Shown one piece after another: positions 1-12,141 of a DNA stretch of 64,000 nt. The stretch spans positions 1,729,494 through 1,793,493 of the forward strand of contig VZRR01010919.1 of the NCBI GenBank assembly GCA_013398015.1, given 5' to 3'. Below the pieces are notes generated by a model. That model saw only the letters and a list, made by a program, of their open reading frames with translations. It ran no database searches and had not been told where the DNA came from. A program made the translations under genes and the position numbers. Position 1 is the stretch's first letter. Each line of letters opens with the position of its first letter. This DNA is from Oreocharis arfaki (Eukaryota > Chordata > Aves > Passeriformes > Paramythiidae).

Positions 1-1094
1 CAGTCAATAAAGGCCTAATTCAGATGCCTAATATTGCTTGGAGTATTATTTGTCCCTCCAAATATTTTAGGAGTGTTTTTTCCCTTCTAAGAATGTCATC
101 TGCTACATGTGCTTCTGCAGATCCATTGTCAACACCATTGCTGAAACTCCTCAATCTATTTTCCATCTACTCAAAGCTGGGCAGCTTATCCTTCATTCCT
201 GGTGGACAATTACATGCTGTCCACAAAAAGCCGACAGACCTTCTGCAGAAAGATGTTTGACACCTGTGTGGGAAAACTGAAAACATTAAACCCCGTTAAA
301 AGGAGAGACCCAGATGGCAGGAGAAGCAGCTGGAAGCATGATTCATTTCTCCTGCTTCGTTAAGTCAATTAGGTTGAGTATGTGCCAGGTAATGGGCTTT
401 TTCCCTGAGCCTGTGCAGCTTTCAGTCACCCATCTTCCTGCAAGCTAGTTAATTGTACATGTCAAGGACATATGGTTTTACAGACAGCTCTCAGGTTGAC
501 AGTGCAAGCAGCTCAGTGATTCAGAAACCAGCAAACAATGTTGCTGATAGCTAGGCACTAGAAATGGCCCACTCTAAATCTGCTATTAAAATGAAAGTCT
601 GTAGCACCAAACTGTGAGAAAGAAAAGCTGATATACATCTACATTTATTCAGAAGAGGAAGACAAATACAAGAATAGTTTAAAGCTATAAAGAAAACCAG
701 CAGAGAAGATAACTCAGGTATCCAATCTTTAGATTTCATTGTCTGCAGCAAGAGTCAGCAGCTTGAGACAAAACCACTAGCGACAGGTCTCACACTGAGT
801 TTTAGGTTTCTGTATTAAATTACTCTGCTCTATAAAGTGTTGATTGCTTCAGAAATATAGTTTGCTAACTAAGACTTAGTAATTTCCTAATTACACTTCT
901 CCCACACTGGTGCACACTTAAGCAGCAGGAGAGAGAGCAGCCAGTCATGAAAAATCATAGACATTTTCACAATTAAAATAGACATCAGTAATTTATTCTG
1001 TGTACAAACATGAAATGTCATGTCTTATAATGAGAGTTGCAGTCAATGCTGTGAATTTTAAATGCTACATGATGATGAATAACATAAGATGTAG
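1..1094. other. intergenic, nothing recognised
   Basis: Unique AT-rich sequence with no recognisable repeat family, no coding frame of note and no structured RNA that I can see. The open frames here are under 80 codons and show no domain or motif. Confidence 0.6.
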
Positions 1095-1392
1095 AAGGAC
1101 TTTTTATAAGAGCCTGTAGTGAAAGGACAAGTAGGAATGGCATCAAACAGAAAGACAGTAGGTTTAGACAAGATATGAGGAGGAAATTCTTTATTGTAAG
1201 GGTGGTGAAGCATAGAAACAGGTTACCCAGAAAAGTTCTGGATGCCTCAGCCCTGCACATGTTTAAGACCTTGTTGGATGGACCTCTGAGCAAGCTGGTC
1301 TAGTAAAAGTTGGCCCTGCCCACAGCAGGGGTCTTGAAACTAGATGGTCTTTAAGGTCCCTTCCACTCCAAGCCATTCTACGATTCTATGAC
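1095..1392 (+). mobile_element. CR1 LINE, 3' end fragment
   Basis: This is a 5'-truncated copy of the avian non-LTR retrotransposon CR1, covering only the 3' untranslated end of the element. It reads in the sense direction. The block starts near the typical 'ttttataagag..tgtagtg' stretch and passes through 'aaattctttattgtaagggt'. It continues through the 'caggttacccagaaaag' and 'ggtctttaaggtccc' blocks and ends in the characteristic 'attctacgattctatgac' tail at about 1375-1392. Divergence from the usual avian form is moderate (for example 'ctccaagcc' for 'aacccaaacc'), so this is an old, dead copy. Ends are judged by eye and may be off by about 10 bases. The open frames on the opposite strand over 1018-1293 are accidental. 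Confidence 0.93.
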
Positions 1393-3738
1393 AAAAATCC
1401 TACCAATACGTTTCCTACTGGATTATGTTTTTCTGAGAATTTCAAAGTGAATTTATATATAAATTGGTGTTCATTCCTTAGTTATGTCATGTCAAAGCCA
1501 AAAAATTTTACATACATGGCTCCCTGAGTAGTTCTTCAGGCACTGAAAAACTGTCCAGAAAAAAACAAGATTATGTAATGAAGGTTTACAATTTTATGAC
1601 ACTTGAGTTTCTGTATTCTAAAAAAAGCTTAGTAACGGTATGGAATTCAATCCACAATGCTCAAATTCTACAAGAGCATGGCATGGGTAACTCTGCATGC
1701 ACTCAGAACCACATTTATTTCACTTCTATGTCTGCACAGCCAGCTAAGAGATGCGAGAAGGAAAAAAGCACACGTAGTACTTTTTTGGACTGGTATACTG
1801 ACCACTAATTCTGCCAACCTTGAAGGCAGCGACACTTTATGAGTGGGAATGAGAAATTCACCTCGTGAATTCTTAGGCTGCTCTGAAATAGTTAAGAAGT
1901 GGATGGAGCTGCTGGTTGCATCAGGAGCGTGTTCTGCTCTTTTCACCTCACCTTTGCCTCCGGTGTGTGCAGCTTTCTCCCACTGCTTTGTTCCAGCTCA
2001 CGAGGAGACAAGTAGCAGCAGGATGTTACAGCGCAAGATACAGCTTACTAACCTTACAGGGAGAAGGAGATCACTGCATGAGGCAGCTGCAGTTCTCTCC
2101 CTTTTGCATTCCACTTCACAGCTTCCCAGAGGAGCTTTGCTGAATCCAGACCCAGGTGTATAAATTAAGTCTGGACTTTACGACAATGTGCATTGAAATG
2201 ACATATTTCAATTGTTGTTTAAAACAGCACATCACAACAAACAAGAACAACAAAATAAGAGGAATCAAATCATTTTCTACCCGAAATCCTAAGCCCAGTA
2301 ACAAGTGAAAGGCATGACTTGCCATCAGAGGTGCTTTTCTTTATTAAGTTTGTGTAAGGCTTAATGAAATAGAAAAAAGTGAACTTCACACTGTGAGAAA
2401 CTGCAAATATTAAGCATCAGTGCTCTGGAGAGGCAGGACTAATTGAGCCAACTCACAATTTTTTCTGGAAGGGGAAGTTGTAGAGAACCACTAGTGAAGT
2501 ACATTTTTACTGTCTCTAAGGTAATGGCTCTTCTCAAGTAAAGTTCTAAGATGAACTTTTTCTTCTTAAAAAGATTAGGAATTACATGGTGTCTGAAAAA
2601 AAATGGGCTTTTCTGCAGAGGTGTTGTTCTTGAAAGGCCATTTGAGACCTTCCTATTCTTATCTGAGATGCCAGTAGGTGTCTGATCACACTGAAAAAAC
2701 TCACTTTGGAAAGGCTGCAAGCATAAGACAACTGCCCAGAAGAGCTTCGTGCCAGCTCTAGGAATGATGCTGTGAAACAATAGGTGTCCATGGTGCAGCT
2801 TGGTAAATTTATATAAATTACTCACCATGTTGTTTTGACACTAAATTGGAGGTGAAACTTATCAAAATCACTCAAGTGCACAATCCTATAGAACCAGCAA
2901 TTAATTACTGATGTCAAAAAATTCCCAGTGATTTTGGCAGTCTGAGCTTGTTCCCAGTCATAAACTTGAAAGAAAGATCACAAAACTTTTAGTCATATCA
3001 CATCAGTACCTGGGAAATATTAACAAGTCTCCTTGCCTCCTAGCACTACCTGTCAGTGTGTGCCTTGATGGCATTAATTAATATTGAAAACTCAAATGAG
3101 GCAGAAATTCAGGGTAGTATCTAAGATGGCTTTAGTATCTTTCGTTTTAAAAAGACAATTTAATGATACGTAATCAATCCCAACATCACCAGCTGAACAT
3201 CAGTAGTTTGTCTTCAGTCTTGAAAAATAGCAACTCTTTCTGCTATCTTCATTTCAGATGATCAATAAAGTAAGGAAAGCCATTTGAAATTGTTTCACTG
3301 AAATACAGACATTATAACAAGTGAATTAATTACCATCTCCAAAAATAAAATCTTTACTGAAAGCAAATTTCAGTAATGTTGGTCCAGCAAACCACAAAAT
3401 CATGCCAATAGGTTCTATTAATAGTTTCAGCTTTTTGGAAAAACAAAGAGACATTTCAGGCTTGAGAATTTTAAATGACACAAGTCTCTTAATTAGACTC
3501 TCTATTTTTATAGAGAAATTTGCATCTATTAAAAAAACCTCCAACAAAATATGATACTCATTTGGTTGGGATATAAACAAATAATTTAAATAATTCACCA
3601 GCAATTTTTAAAAAAAACATAAGCAAGGAGACCATAACTCCACAACTCACGTCTGAATATTTTTCTCACTTCAGAGAACATGGGTGATCAAGACTTTTTT
3701 GGCCCCTATTCCTGTCATTACCCACATGAGTCACTCAA
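1393..3738. other. intergenic, one GC-richer patch
   Basis: No gene or repeat family recognised. A patch at about 1900-2150 is richer in G and C than its surroundings and carries overlapping open frames in two + phases (1843-2163 and 1916-2143). Neither shows a domain, signal peptide or plausible splice context, and the frames overlap each other, which argues for chance. Confidence 0.55.
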
Positions 3739-3884
3739 CCCTGAGACAGGCTCCATTGGTCAAAGCAGAGTGCTAGTGTGGCCAAGGTTGTGCTTTTGAT
3801 CCCTGTATGGGCTCTTCACTTAAGAGCTGGACTCAATAATCCTCATGTGTCCCTTCCAACTCAGAATATTCTGTGATTCTGTGA
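3739..3884 (+). mobile_element. tRNA-Ile-derived SINE with CR1 tail (TguSINE1 type)
   Basis: A composite short interspersed element. The 5' part (about 3739-3814) aligns by eye along its length with a vertebrate isoleucine tRNA: 'ttggtcaaagcagagtgcta' corresponds to the D arm and anticodon arm. 'ggccaaggttgtgcttttga' and 'tccctgtatgggctc' correspond to the variable region, T arm (internal promoter B box) and acceptor end. The 3' part (about 3825-3884) is a CR1 tail with 'gtcccttccaactcag' and ends in 'attctgtgattctgtga'. Such a tRNA head joined to a CR1 tail is the known structure of TguSINE1 of passerine birds, mobilised in trans by CR1 enzymes. The tRNA part has lost pairing in several arms and is not a functional tRNA gene. 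I see no clean target-site duplication. Confidence 0.85.
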
Positions 3885-6800
3885 GTCAGAAGAAAATAAC
3901 TGTAAGTCCTGTCTTGAAGACCACTGTTAATGAAAAAGCCTGCAGATGACAAAAGGAGTAATTCAACCAAATACGTGGTCAGTTTCTTTCTGTCATATGC
4001 ACATTCAAGAAACATCAGTCTGCTGCCTTGAAACAGGCCCTTACAGCTTAGACCTGGCTGGATATAAGACAGCTGAGGTGTAAATAATTATAAACTCATC
4101 ATAGGACTTTATAAATGAAAACACTTATTCAGTGGCCATCTTACTTGTGTGTGATAGTGCAGAGCAGCAAATCTAAATGGGGGAATCAAAACCTTTTCAG
4201 GTAACTCCATATTCTGTCTGGAAAATACCAAAGGATGCCTTTTCCTCATTCCATCTTTCTCATTACTATACACAGCATGGAGAACCCACCCCACTGTGGT
4301 ATGTACAACACAAACAGCACAGTTAAAGGTGGCACTCTAAGAAATCTGCTGAATTATTTATTTGGTGCATAGTGTGTATAAACTATTCATTGGTTTGGGC
4401 ACACTCCATATGAGTAAATATGGGACATCTGCCTTATATAGAGTTGAATATTTACTGACTTTGGACTGAGGTCTTGACAGTACAAGGAGTATTCTCTTGT
4501 AAAATTAGATCCAAAAATAACACCAAAAGTGTTCTTTACAAAAAATGTATATTTGTATATGACCAAATATCTGGCTTGTGTTTCAGTGTTGAAAATACTA
4601 CAAAGAGGGAAACACATCTGTTTAATCACATTTTTTGATTCACAAGGAATAAAAAGGTGGAACTACAGTGTGAAATGCTCCAAACAATTAGCCTGTGAAG
4701 TGCTCCAAGGCTTTAAATGCTTTTTCCCTTTAAGTAGTAAAAGGCTGTTTTTCCTTCGTGAATGTGGCTTCAGAGAGGAACAATGTACATGAATTAACAT
4801 AAAAACAGGTTGTACAGTGTTCATGGCTCTCCTAAAATCTGTTCTTTAAATCTGGTGCTGAATATAACCTTTAATATAATATACCCCTTAATATTTAATA
4901 GATTTGACATCCACTGGAGGCTTATCATTCCTTGCACGAACACTGCTTAGGATCTAAGCAATCTACCATATGAGACCTGGCATCCTAACAAGGTCTCGTC
5001 TTGAAAATACGTATGATGGATGGTACTGAATAATTCTCCTTCGGAAAGGCTCTGATCACAGCATTTGTAAGTATTATCAGGCCTGACCTATCAGTTGGAT
5101 TTTAAAGTAACTATTTTGGTTTGTTTCCTTGATTGTGTTAACTTTAACCGGGATTCTTGGCCTAACTCATTTCCACACACAGCTGCACAAAAGCTTGTGC
5201 CAACAAAAGAAAAGTGATGGCACAGAAGTGGGACTAAACTAGTAAGTACATACTTAGGCTGCTTGAGAGGCTTCCTAGAAGCCTGGCCAAAATAACACTC
5301 ACCCTTCTGGAGTGAGAATAGGCTAAAAACCTCTATTTTCTTGGACAGTACCTCCATTATTTCCAAAAAAGTAAGACAGAACTGAAGCAGCACCAGGACA
5401 GTAAATGGCTGTCACAGCTTGTTGCCTGCTCTACAGATTGCTGGTCTACATAGCAGGCTAGAGAGAGGACAGACAGAAGGCAGCAGAGCAGCACTCCAGC
5501 AGGCACCGCTACCCCAGGGGGAAATGGCAACCATCTTCCAGGAACACACTCCCAAGTTTGTAACTGCAGTGGAAGTGAGAAGATAAACTTGGAGTAAACT
5601 GTTTGAAATATAAATAAGCTTCAGGTTTTTAATGAGGGTCTGCTGTAGTCTGAAAGTAAGGTCAGCTGGATGGTTATTAGAGTGCAAAAGCAAAGATATC
5701 TTGCTGTGTTTCGCTACAGTTTTTGTGGATATGTATTTGGTATGCCTATAGCTTTCAAAAATACTCTTTAAATGGGATAGTGAGAGAGGTGCTAATGAAG
5801 TAAAATCATTTAAGTAGAAGTTTTGGATTAGAAAATAATAGCTCTCCAAAATTATTAGTAATTTCTAATAAACAAGACTTGATTAATTAAGAAAACAAAA
5901 CACGAAAGTAAATGTAGCATAGCTCGCATCAAGCCATAAATCATAGCTAAGCAGTGTTAGCAAAAGACCCCTGTAAGTGAACACATAAGTATATTTTCTA
6001 CAGTAACAAAAACTGTCCGAAGTAGGAAAAGCTAAACATACTAGAAGAATGGCATTCCATATGTGTCCTGTTCTGGAAGTGTTGACGAAAATAAAATCTT
6101 GTAGGTATTTCTTCAAAGCTAACGTATAGAGCCCAGAACATTTCACCAGCCTTATCATATAGATTATGATGGAAGTTCAATATACAACATGGTTTAAGAT
6201 ATTCCTCATTAGTGTGGACTCCTAATGGATTCAGTCTCCTCTATCATTTGGCTATTCAACTAGAACAATTATAGTTGCCACTCTGAGACACGTCAAAGAG
6301 AGTCAGTAATTTTATACACTTGTGTTAGTATTAGCTTGTCTTTGGAAAAAAGTGAATGCTCTGATAGGCATTTTTGTTGTAGCAGAAAGCTTAGTTGAAA
6401 AAAAGACCACCAAGTATCAGTAAAGCAAAATGCAAACAGCAGTGACACAGTATTTCTACTGAACTGTGGTGACACAAAGTAGGAAGAATTCCTTTTTTGT
6501 GCCATGCTGGCTTACCATTTAGCAGGTGGAGAACAAGCTACTTCATCCAAAATAGTCAGCCAAATAGTTATTTGCATGATTACAGAGAATTGTCTCATTA
6601 AAGCTTCAGTGCCCAGATTATCAAGTCTCTTTTGCCTCCTTTTTTTTTTATTTTTTGGCAGAAAATACATATGTGACTGGCATCATTAAAAATCTAAAGA
6701 ATGCAGTTTGGAACAACTGATGGAAACTATTTTCTTTAAGACAAGCACAATTGAAAAATATACTTTACCCAATAACCCTTCTGTTAAGATTTCAGAATGT

Positions 6801-8192
6801 AGAGACAACAGTACTTCCAAAAGACCTCGGAGTGAAAGGACTGATGGAGAGAAGGACTTGCTCAATAAAAGCCAATACCAAATTAATTCTGTCTAGTGGT
6901 AGAGTTCAAATGTGAGTCACCAAGATGTCCTCTTTGTGTGGGTTACAAAATGGGTTACAAAATTTTTCTGATAACACAAATATGTTTTAATCTAACAATC
7001 ACCTCAGAAAAACAATGAAAATAGAAAAAAAAGAAACGGATGCATCCGTATTTCTGTTACTTCAAGCAATTTTCTAGTCAAATCTATAGTTAGTTTTATC
7101 AACACCTTCCAGAACTATAATTTCTATCAGAAGAACATCACTGATTCTGTTAAATTGCCTTCCATGGCTTTCTTGACTTGAAGATGGAGTTATCTCTGCT
7201 ACGATGGATTCCTTACTGCCCTTTAAGTGAAAAAGATTTTTATGGTGTGACAGAGGTGTTTATCAATGCAACAGGCAATTCAAAAGTAGACTTCCCTAAA
7301 GTAAAGTGAAGCCCTCTGTGGATTCCTTCGTACTTACCCATGTTAGAGGCTCCCTCTAAAAAAATGAAATCCCAGGCAACTTACTTCTTCAGTTTTGGTT
7401 CAGAGAGAGGGAATCAATCGCCTTCCTAAAAACTGTGTTCGTTGTAAACAGATCTTTTGAAGTCCTCAGACAACCTATTCATGAAAAAAGTTTGCTTAAT
7501 ATTTCAAAAATGCTGAAGTCCAATCATCAAGGTCCTAAATAAGAACAAGGTAACTCTATTTGTAAATCAATGAATAGTGGTCATTATCAATACCAGTACT
7601 TTTACTGACACATTTTCCAAACATTTACTATAAAAATTCATTCACAGAAAGCATACAATGAATTACATATTAACTACCCAAAACAAACAGCTGTAGTAAA
7701 GCTCTAGAGATGACAGAGATGTTTGCAGCTCCTCCTAAGCTGTTCTTAGGGGAAAAAATGCAATAAAGAGGAATGACTCTCTTGACCTTGGAATTCCAAT
7801 CAAAACCCACCATTTTCTTCCAGGGCTTTTAGAAAAAAAACCTCTGTATGATTTCCTGGCACTGATCAGAGATTAATAAAACTCATGCTAAGTATTTTAA
7901 AACTACCAAAATTGTAAAATCAAGAATCCAAATTCGCCGTAACACATATTTTTCCTTGGCCACTACCTGTATAAACCAGCATAGCATATAACCTGCATAA
8001 TACAGCCAAGTGAAAATAATTGTCCATTTTGTCATCCATGAATAAATATTTTTAATAAGTCTTCACAGCAAAAATACAGATTTATGCTTAGTAAGGGACA
8101 CCAATAAAAAGATTAATAATTTTTATATTATTAAAAATAATGATTTTTGTTTAACATTTTTATTTCATTGTTTAAAAAGAGAAGAGACTTAC
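3885..8192. other. intergenic, no repeat family recognised
   Basis: Unique AT-rich DNA. Small local structure only: a 12-base tandem doublet 'tgggttacaaaa' at 6939-6962 and several short A or T runs. Open frames up to 145 codons (5412-5849, minus) show no recognisable domain. Two consensus splice-donor hexamers on the minus strand at 7332-7337 and 7379-7384 are discussed with the possible exon cluster, but the sequence before each has stops in the frames needed. Confidence 0.5.
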
Positions 8193-8290
8193 ACACCTTC
8201 AAAATCAGTGGTTCCATTCTGATTCCATTGAAAATAGAGGTGTTTGGCATTGAGTCACAGGAATAGCCATGAATACTGAATACAAGTATA
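8193..8290 (-). other. speculative third exon of a minus-strand gene
   Basis: A 98-base segment open in the needed phase. On the minus strand it begins after a CAG acceptor with a short T run and ends at a perfect GTAAGT donor (complement at 8187-8192). Read in phase with the two candidate segments upstream it encodes 32 residues including 'YSCDSMPNTSIFNGIR'. No family is recognised. I could not find a fourth segment in the next kilobase that continues the frame: the nearest donors at 7332 and 7379 are preceded by stops. Being open over 32 codons is not significant on its own, so chance is the leading explanation. Confidence 0.1.
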
Positions 8291-8490
8291 CTGGAAAAAC
8301 GTAATTCCTAGCTGTAACATACAATTTGACAGATTTTTAGTATACATTTCTATCACATAAAGTCAGCTCATGGATACTTTAAACATCCAGAACGCTCATG
8401 AGGTTCTGTTCATTTTCGCACGAGCATTAGAATGATGAGTAATACTGAATTTATGGGATTAGAAGTGAGGCTAGAAAAAGTACTACTTAC

Positions 8491-8566
8491 ACAGCACTCC
8501 AAATATAAGAACTGCTCAGCTTTAAGATTTTTATTGTAAAGCAAAAGAGCTGTTGAGGAATTAGAC
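8491..8566 (-). other. speculative second exon of a minus-strand gene
   Basis: A 76-base segment between a CAG acceptor (complement of 8567-8569, with a weak pyrimidine tract) and a perfect GTAAGT donor (complement of 8485-8490). In the phase left by the candidate first exon it reads 'LIPQQLFCFTIKILKLSSSY' and stays open to the donor. Length and phase fit, but no domain is recognised and the acceptor was chosen by me to fit the frame. Confidence 0.1.
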
Positions 8567-9496
8567 CTGAGCCAGTGGGAAATGATAACTCTGTAAAATA
8601 TATCCTATAAATGGATACTAGAAATGCAGCATGTCTTTGATATACTCTCAATAGCTATACTCTGGAAACATATCCTTTTAAAGAACCTCTTTGCACTACT
8701 TTCACAGACTGCTATTTTATTTCTTAACTACTCGTTTTGAATGTAAAAAAAAGAAAAAAAAAATGGAAGCAAAATACTTGTCAAATCTGGTGTTATTCTT
8801 TAAGCTCTTAAAACAGGACAAGGAGAATACGGTAAAATTTAGTATTTTGCACTGGGTGATCACTCCTAACTCCTAAATAAACTTAAATGTGCCAACGCAC
8901 TCCTTCATTCTCACAGAACTTTTAAACACCGTGATCTTTCCAAAAAGTAATTATTTTGCGTACACTAAAAAGCAATTTTGTCTATAAACTCACTGGTATA
9001 TTATATTCAGTTACCTGGATTTTTCACCAGCTAATTGTTTGTCATTCTTTTTGAACTATTTTCCTTACATTAGCTAAATATATTACTTATAACAAATACA
9101 TCTAAAAAACATAGAAAAATAAATAAAAGTTTGACACGTACACATTTTTGAATATTCAGAAGAATAAGCATAATGCAAATTTTTAAAGTAAATCAGGTTA
9201 AAATGTGAGTCTAGAATATTCATAAATTGCTGGTTTTACCATTCAACCCAGCAAATTAATTTATATGCTTTTCCAAAGAGTCTGAACAGTTAATAAAATA
9301 TCTGATCAAAGCTACAAATATGTACGGTAGCATTTTCTGAACACAAAGGTGTGAAAGTAACTCTAACCATCTTTTAGTGGATTATGGAAATTGACTCAAT
9401 ATAAGAATAAATGTTATGCAGTAAAACTGGATTACCATTTTCAACACTGAGTATTGCTCTACTAGTAAAAAATTTTCATTGATATTCATGCGTTTC

Positions 9497-10018
9497 TCAT
9501 CTAAAATTTAAATACAAATTTATTACAAACCACACTTGTGTTATGATTTTTTTTTGCTCTGAAGGACATATTTCTAAGAGAATGTACAATTTAAAGTTCT
9601 TCACACATTTGCGGTACTTACTTCTGCATACACATTGAAGTTCTGTCTTATCTTTTTCCCAGCTACTTTCCGAAAGCTTTTTATAACAATGCAGGTCTGA
9701 AGTTTCTTGTACTTCTTGCATCAGTACTTTCTCGGATAGCACTAGAAAAACTTTTCCATTGGAAGTCAGCCAAAGGAGAAATGCAATCAGGAACGGAATC
9801 CTTTCCGTCTCCATTCCGCTAGATATTGCTCTGCCAAGAGTTTTCATAACAAACATCCTAGGGTCTGGACTTGGATAAAGGAAGAAAGAGAGAGCAAATT
9901 TCTCATTACAGCAAGGTACTGATGATGATGATGGTGATAACACTATCATAATATTTTTAAGGCTTCCTAAATTTTCTGTGGAAGGAAGTTTTGAAAATTG
10001 AACTTCCCCCTCTTCCAA
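9497..10018 (-). other. longest open frame, signal-peptide-like start inside it
   Basis: The longest uninterrupted frame in the window (173 codons). It is not a recognised protein. An internal Met whose codon is the complement of 9812-9814 starts a plausible secretion signal: a charged METER head, then the hydrophobic run IPFLIAFLLWL, then TSNGK. Next comes a short Cys-containing stretch 'LHCYKKLSESSWEKDKTELQ' followed by CVCR. Sixty-four codons plus one base after that Met lies a perfect minus-strand GTAAGT donor (complement of 9616-9621), giving a possible 193-base first coding segment at 9622-9814. A frame this long is expected by chance somewhere below once in a window of this composition by rough estimate, so it is a mild outlier. 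It may simply be chance. Confidence 0.15.
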
Positions 10019-10386
10019 ATTTTGTTCTGAAAATACACTGACTTTATGTCAACTTGTTCTCTAAATCCTTGTTGATTGTAGCATTTTTTCCGCTATCTCC
10101 GGCAGGATTGCCCTTCTTCCCATCACTCAGTTCTCCTGCTGTACTGCCTTTCCCGTGTTTTCTTCCTAACATAACCTCATAGTCAAAGGCAGCATGGTTT
10201 TATAGGTTATAAAATATATATCACAGAAATAAAGGTTTATAAAGGAGTCATCTAGTACTGCAAGACATACTCTCTTAGATAAAAAGGATTATGAAACCTC
10301 AGTCTGGCTGGTCCAGGTGTAAAGTACATTTCTTTGAATTTTTCTCTTTACGAAATTGTTATTTAACAGAAATTGTTGTGAATGTC

Positions 10387-10394
10387 GGGGGGGG
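10387..10394. repeat. G8 tract followed by A-rich sequence
   Basis: Eight consecutive G followed by A/T-rich and then A-rich sequence (A run near 10422-10431) and, at 10454-10475, CA-rich and C-rich bits. A low-complexity patch with no further function visible. Confidence 0.8.
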
Positions 10395-10863
10395 AAATAA
10401 TATAAAATAAACAAGCAAACAAAAAAAAAACAACCTAAAAACAATACACTCACCCCCCAAAGCACACACACCCCAAAATATTCAACTGTACAGTTTTTTG
10501 CTTAGGGAGAAGACACAAGACAGACACTAATATATGTTTTAGTCACTTTGATGAGTGAGAGAACACCACAGAAGGTGTTCAGATAATGAAGTGTTTAACA
10601 CAGAATTTAACACAGCAAATTTAAAGTAGAAGGAGTTAAAAGGTCTCTTCCCACTTTCATTGCTGTCTGGGAATAAGCTTCTCACAGCCCTTTTGATTTT
10701 ACCTCTACATGCATTTTTATTTTGTGAATTATATTATGATTAAACATTATTATATGAACAAGAGATGAGGAGGTTTCAAGGAAGAAATTTTGCTGAACTC
10801 CATAGGAGTCATGAAAATATGTATAGTAATGCCTTCTAATGACTAAACCTGAAATACAGAATG

Positions 10864-11185
10864 GAATCATAACAGAATCTGAAGTGGAAATAACCCATGA
10901 AGATCAGAGCCCAGCTCCAGACTGCACACAGAGAAAGTTAAACCATATATTGAAGACCGTCATCCACTTACTGAACACTCTTCCAGTGCCATGACCACTT
11001 CCCTGAGGAACTTGTTCCAGTGCTTGACCACTGCCCCAGGGAGAAATTTTTCTTAACATCCAGCCTGAAATTTGCCTGATATGTTTAAGCCATTCCCTTG
11101 CATCTTGTCACCAGACAGCAGAAAGAAATCAGCACCTACCTGTGCCCTCTGCATTATGTTGAAGTTGCAGACAGCAATCAAAATA
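10864..11185 (-). mobile_element. CR1 LINE, 3' end fragment, antisense
   Basis: A 5'-truncated CR1 copy lying in the minus direction. On the + strand it begins with the complement of the 3' tail region ('gaatcataacagaatctga') and runs through 'agatcagagcccagctcc' and 'ttgttccagtgcttgacca'. It continues through 'aacatccagcctgaaatttg', 'ccattcccttgcatcttgtc' and 'gttgaagttgcagacagcaa', all typical CR1 3'-region blocks in the same order as in the 22.5 kb copy. It is strongly diverged and has internal indels, so it is old. The 11053-11244 frame is an accident of this repeat. Confidence 0.88.
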
Positions 11186-12113
11186 CTGTGACGTATTTCT
11201 GGGTTTGGTTTTGGTTGGTTTGTCTGGATTTTTTGTTTTTCCACAAATTCTTTTGCTCCAAACTGTGGAAGGTCAGATTCGTTCTAACTTGCAGAGAACT
11301 ACACTGATTTCTAACCTTGCATTTTAGAGAAAAAAATCACATTTTTCAGTGACTGGCTGAAACTGGTATCATTAAAGAATAAGAAATTGAGTGGAGAAAG
11401 GTCTCATTTGTCTGCATTCATTGACTAGTGAATGAATAAGCAATTGTTAATAATGTCATTAAAACCTTCTAAATATCTTAGGATTTTTATATGTTTTGTG
11501 GAAATTTACTATGAGTTAACTTGTCTGTGGGATTAACAAGATTGTACGTTTTTATAAAACTGTGCCATTCTTTGTTTTCATGTAACAGCCAAGGATAATA
11601 ATTCATTACTTTGTCTTCAAGATGATTCCAAACACATAAACATGACTTTAAATCTAGAACTACAAATCATGTATTAGCCAGCATTAATCTTGGGAGTCCT
11701 TTCCTGAATTCAGAATGCAGAGTATTAATTAAAATAGAAACATTTTACAATTCAAATAGAATGGCTTTCCAAGTGAAAGACATAGATACCTGAAAAGATC
11801 AAAGAGCAGAAGTAAATGAAAAAAATGGAAATTATAAAATATGTATTCCATTTTACTAAACTTTCAGAGTACTGGATTTAGATTCAGAAATTTTACATAT
11901 GCCTTTTACTAGAAAGGTTATTATTCACCTGCATTAAAGACTTTCAAATGCATTACTGCTGTTCATTAATAAAAAATAAATTATATGTTGTTTTAATCAT
12001 CAACACCTTTAAAGCAAGAGTTAGGAAGAATTCATTAAATGATCTTAGGCCCCTGCAATAATGTATCATTCAAAACCTGGTAAGAAGTGAAACATTTACA
12101 AGAATGAAAAAAC

Positions 12114-12141
12114 TTTTTTTTTTTTTTTGGGGGGGGTGGGG
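12114..12141. repeat. T15 then G-rich low-complexity tract
   Basis: Fifteen T, eight G, then T and four G, continuing as G/T-rich DNA to about 12160. Such a pyrimidine-to-purine tract is a likely site of length polymorphism and sequencing error. The G runs are too few for a firm four-tract quadruplex call. Confidence 0.85.

Noticed and set aside
3739..3814. tRNA-Ile-like sequence as a functional tRNA gene
   Set aside because: Several stems no longer pair, and the sequence runs directly into a CR1 tail, so it is the head of a SINE.
5412..5849. 145-codon minus frame as a gene
   Set aside because: No domain, biased to residues expected from AT-rich sequence, and no splice or promoter context.
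7338..7440. Continuation of the possible minus-strand gene through the donors at 7332 and 7379
   Set aside because: Sequence before both donors has stops in the required frames or would create one at the junction.
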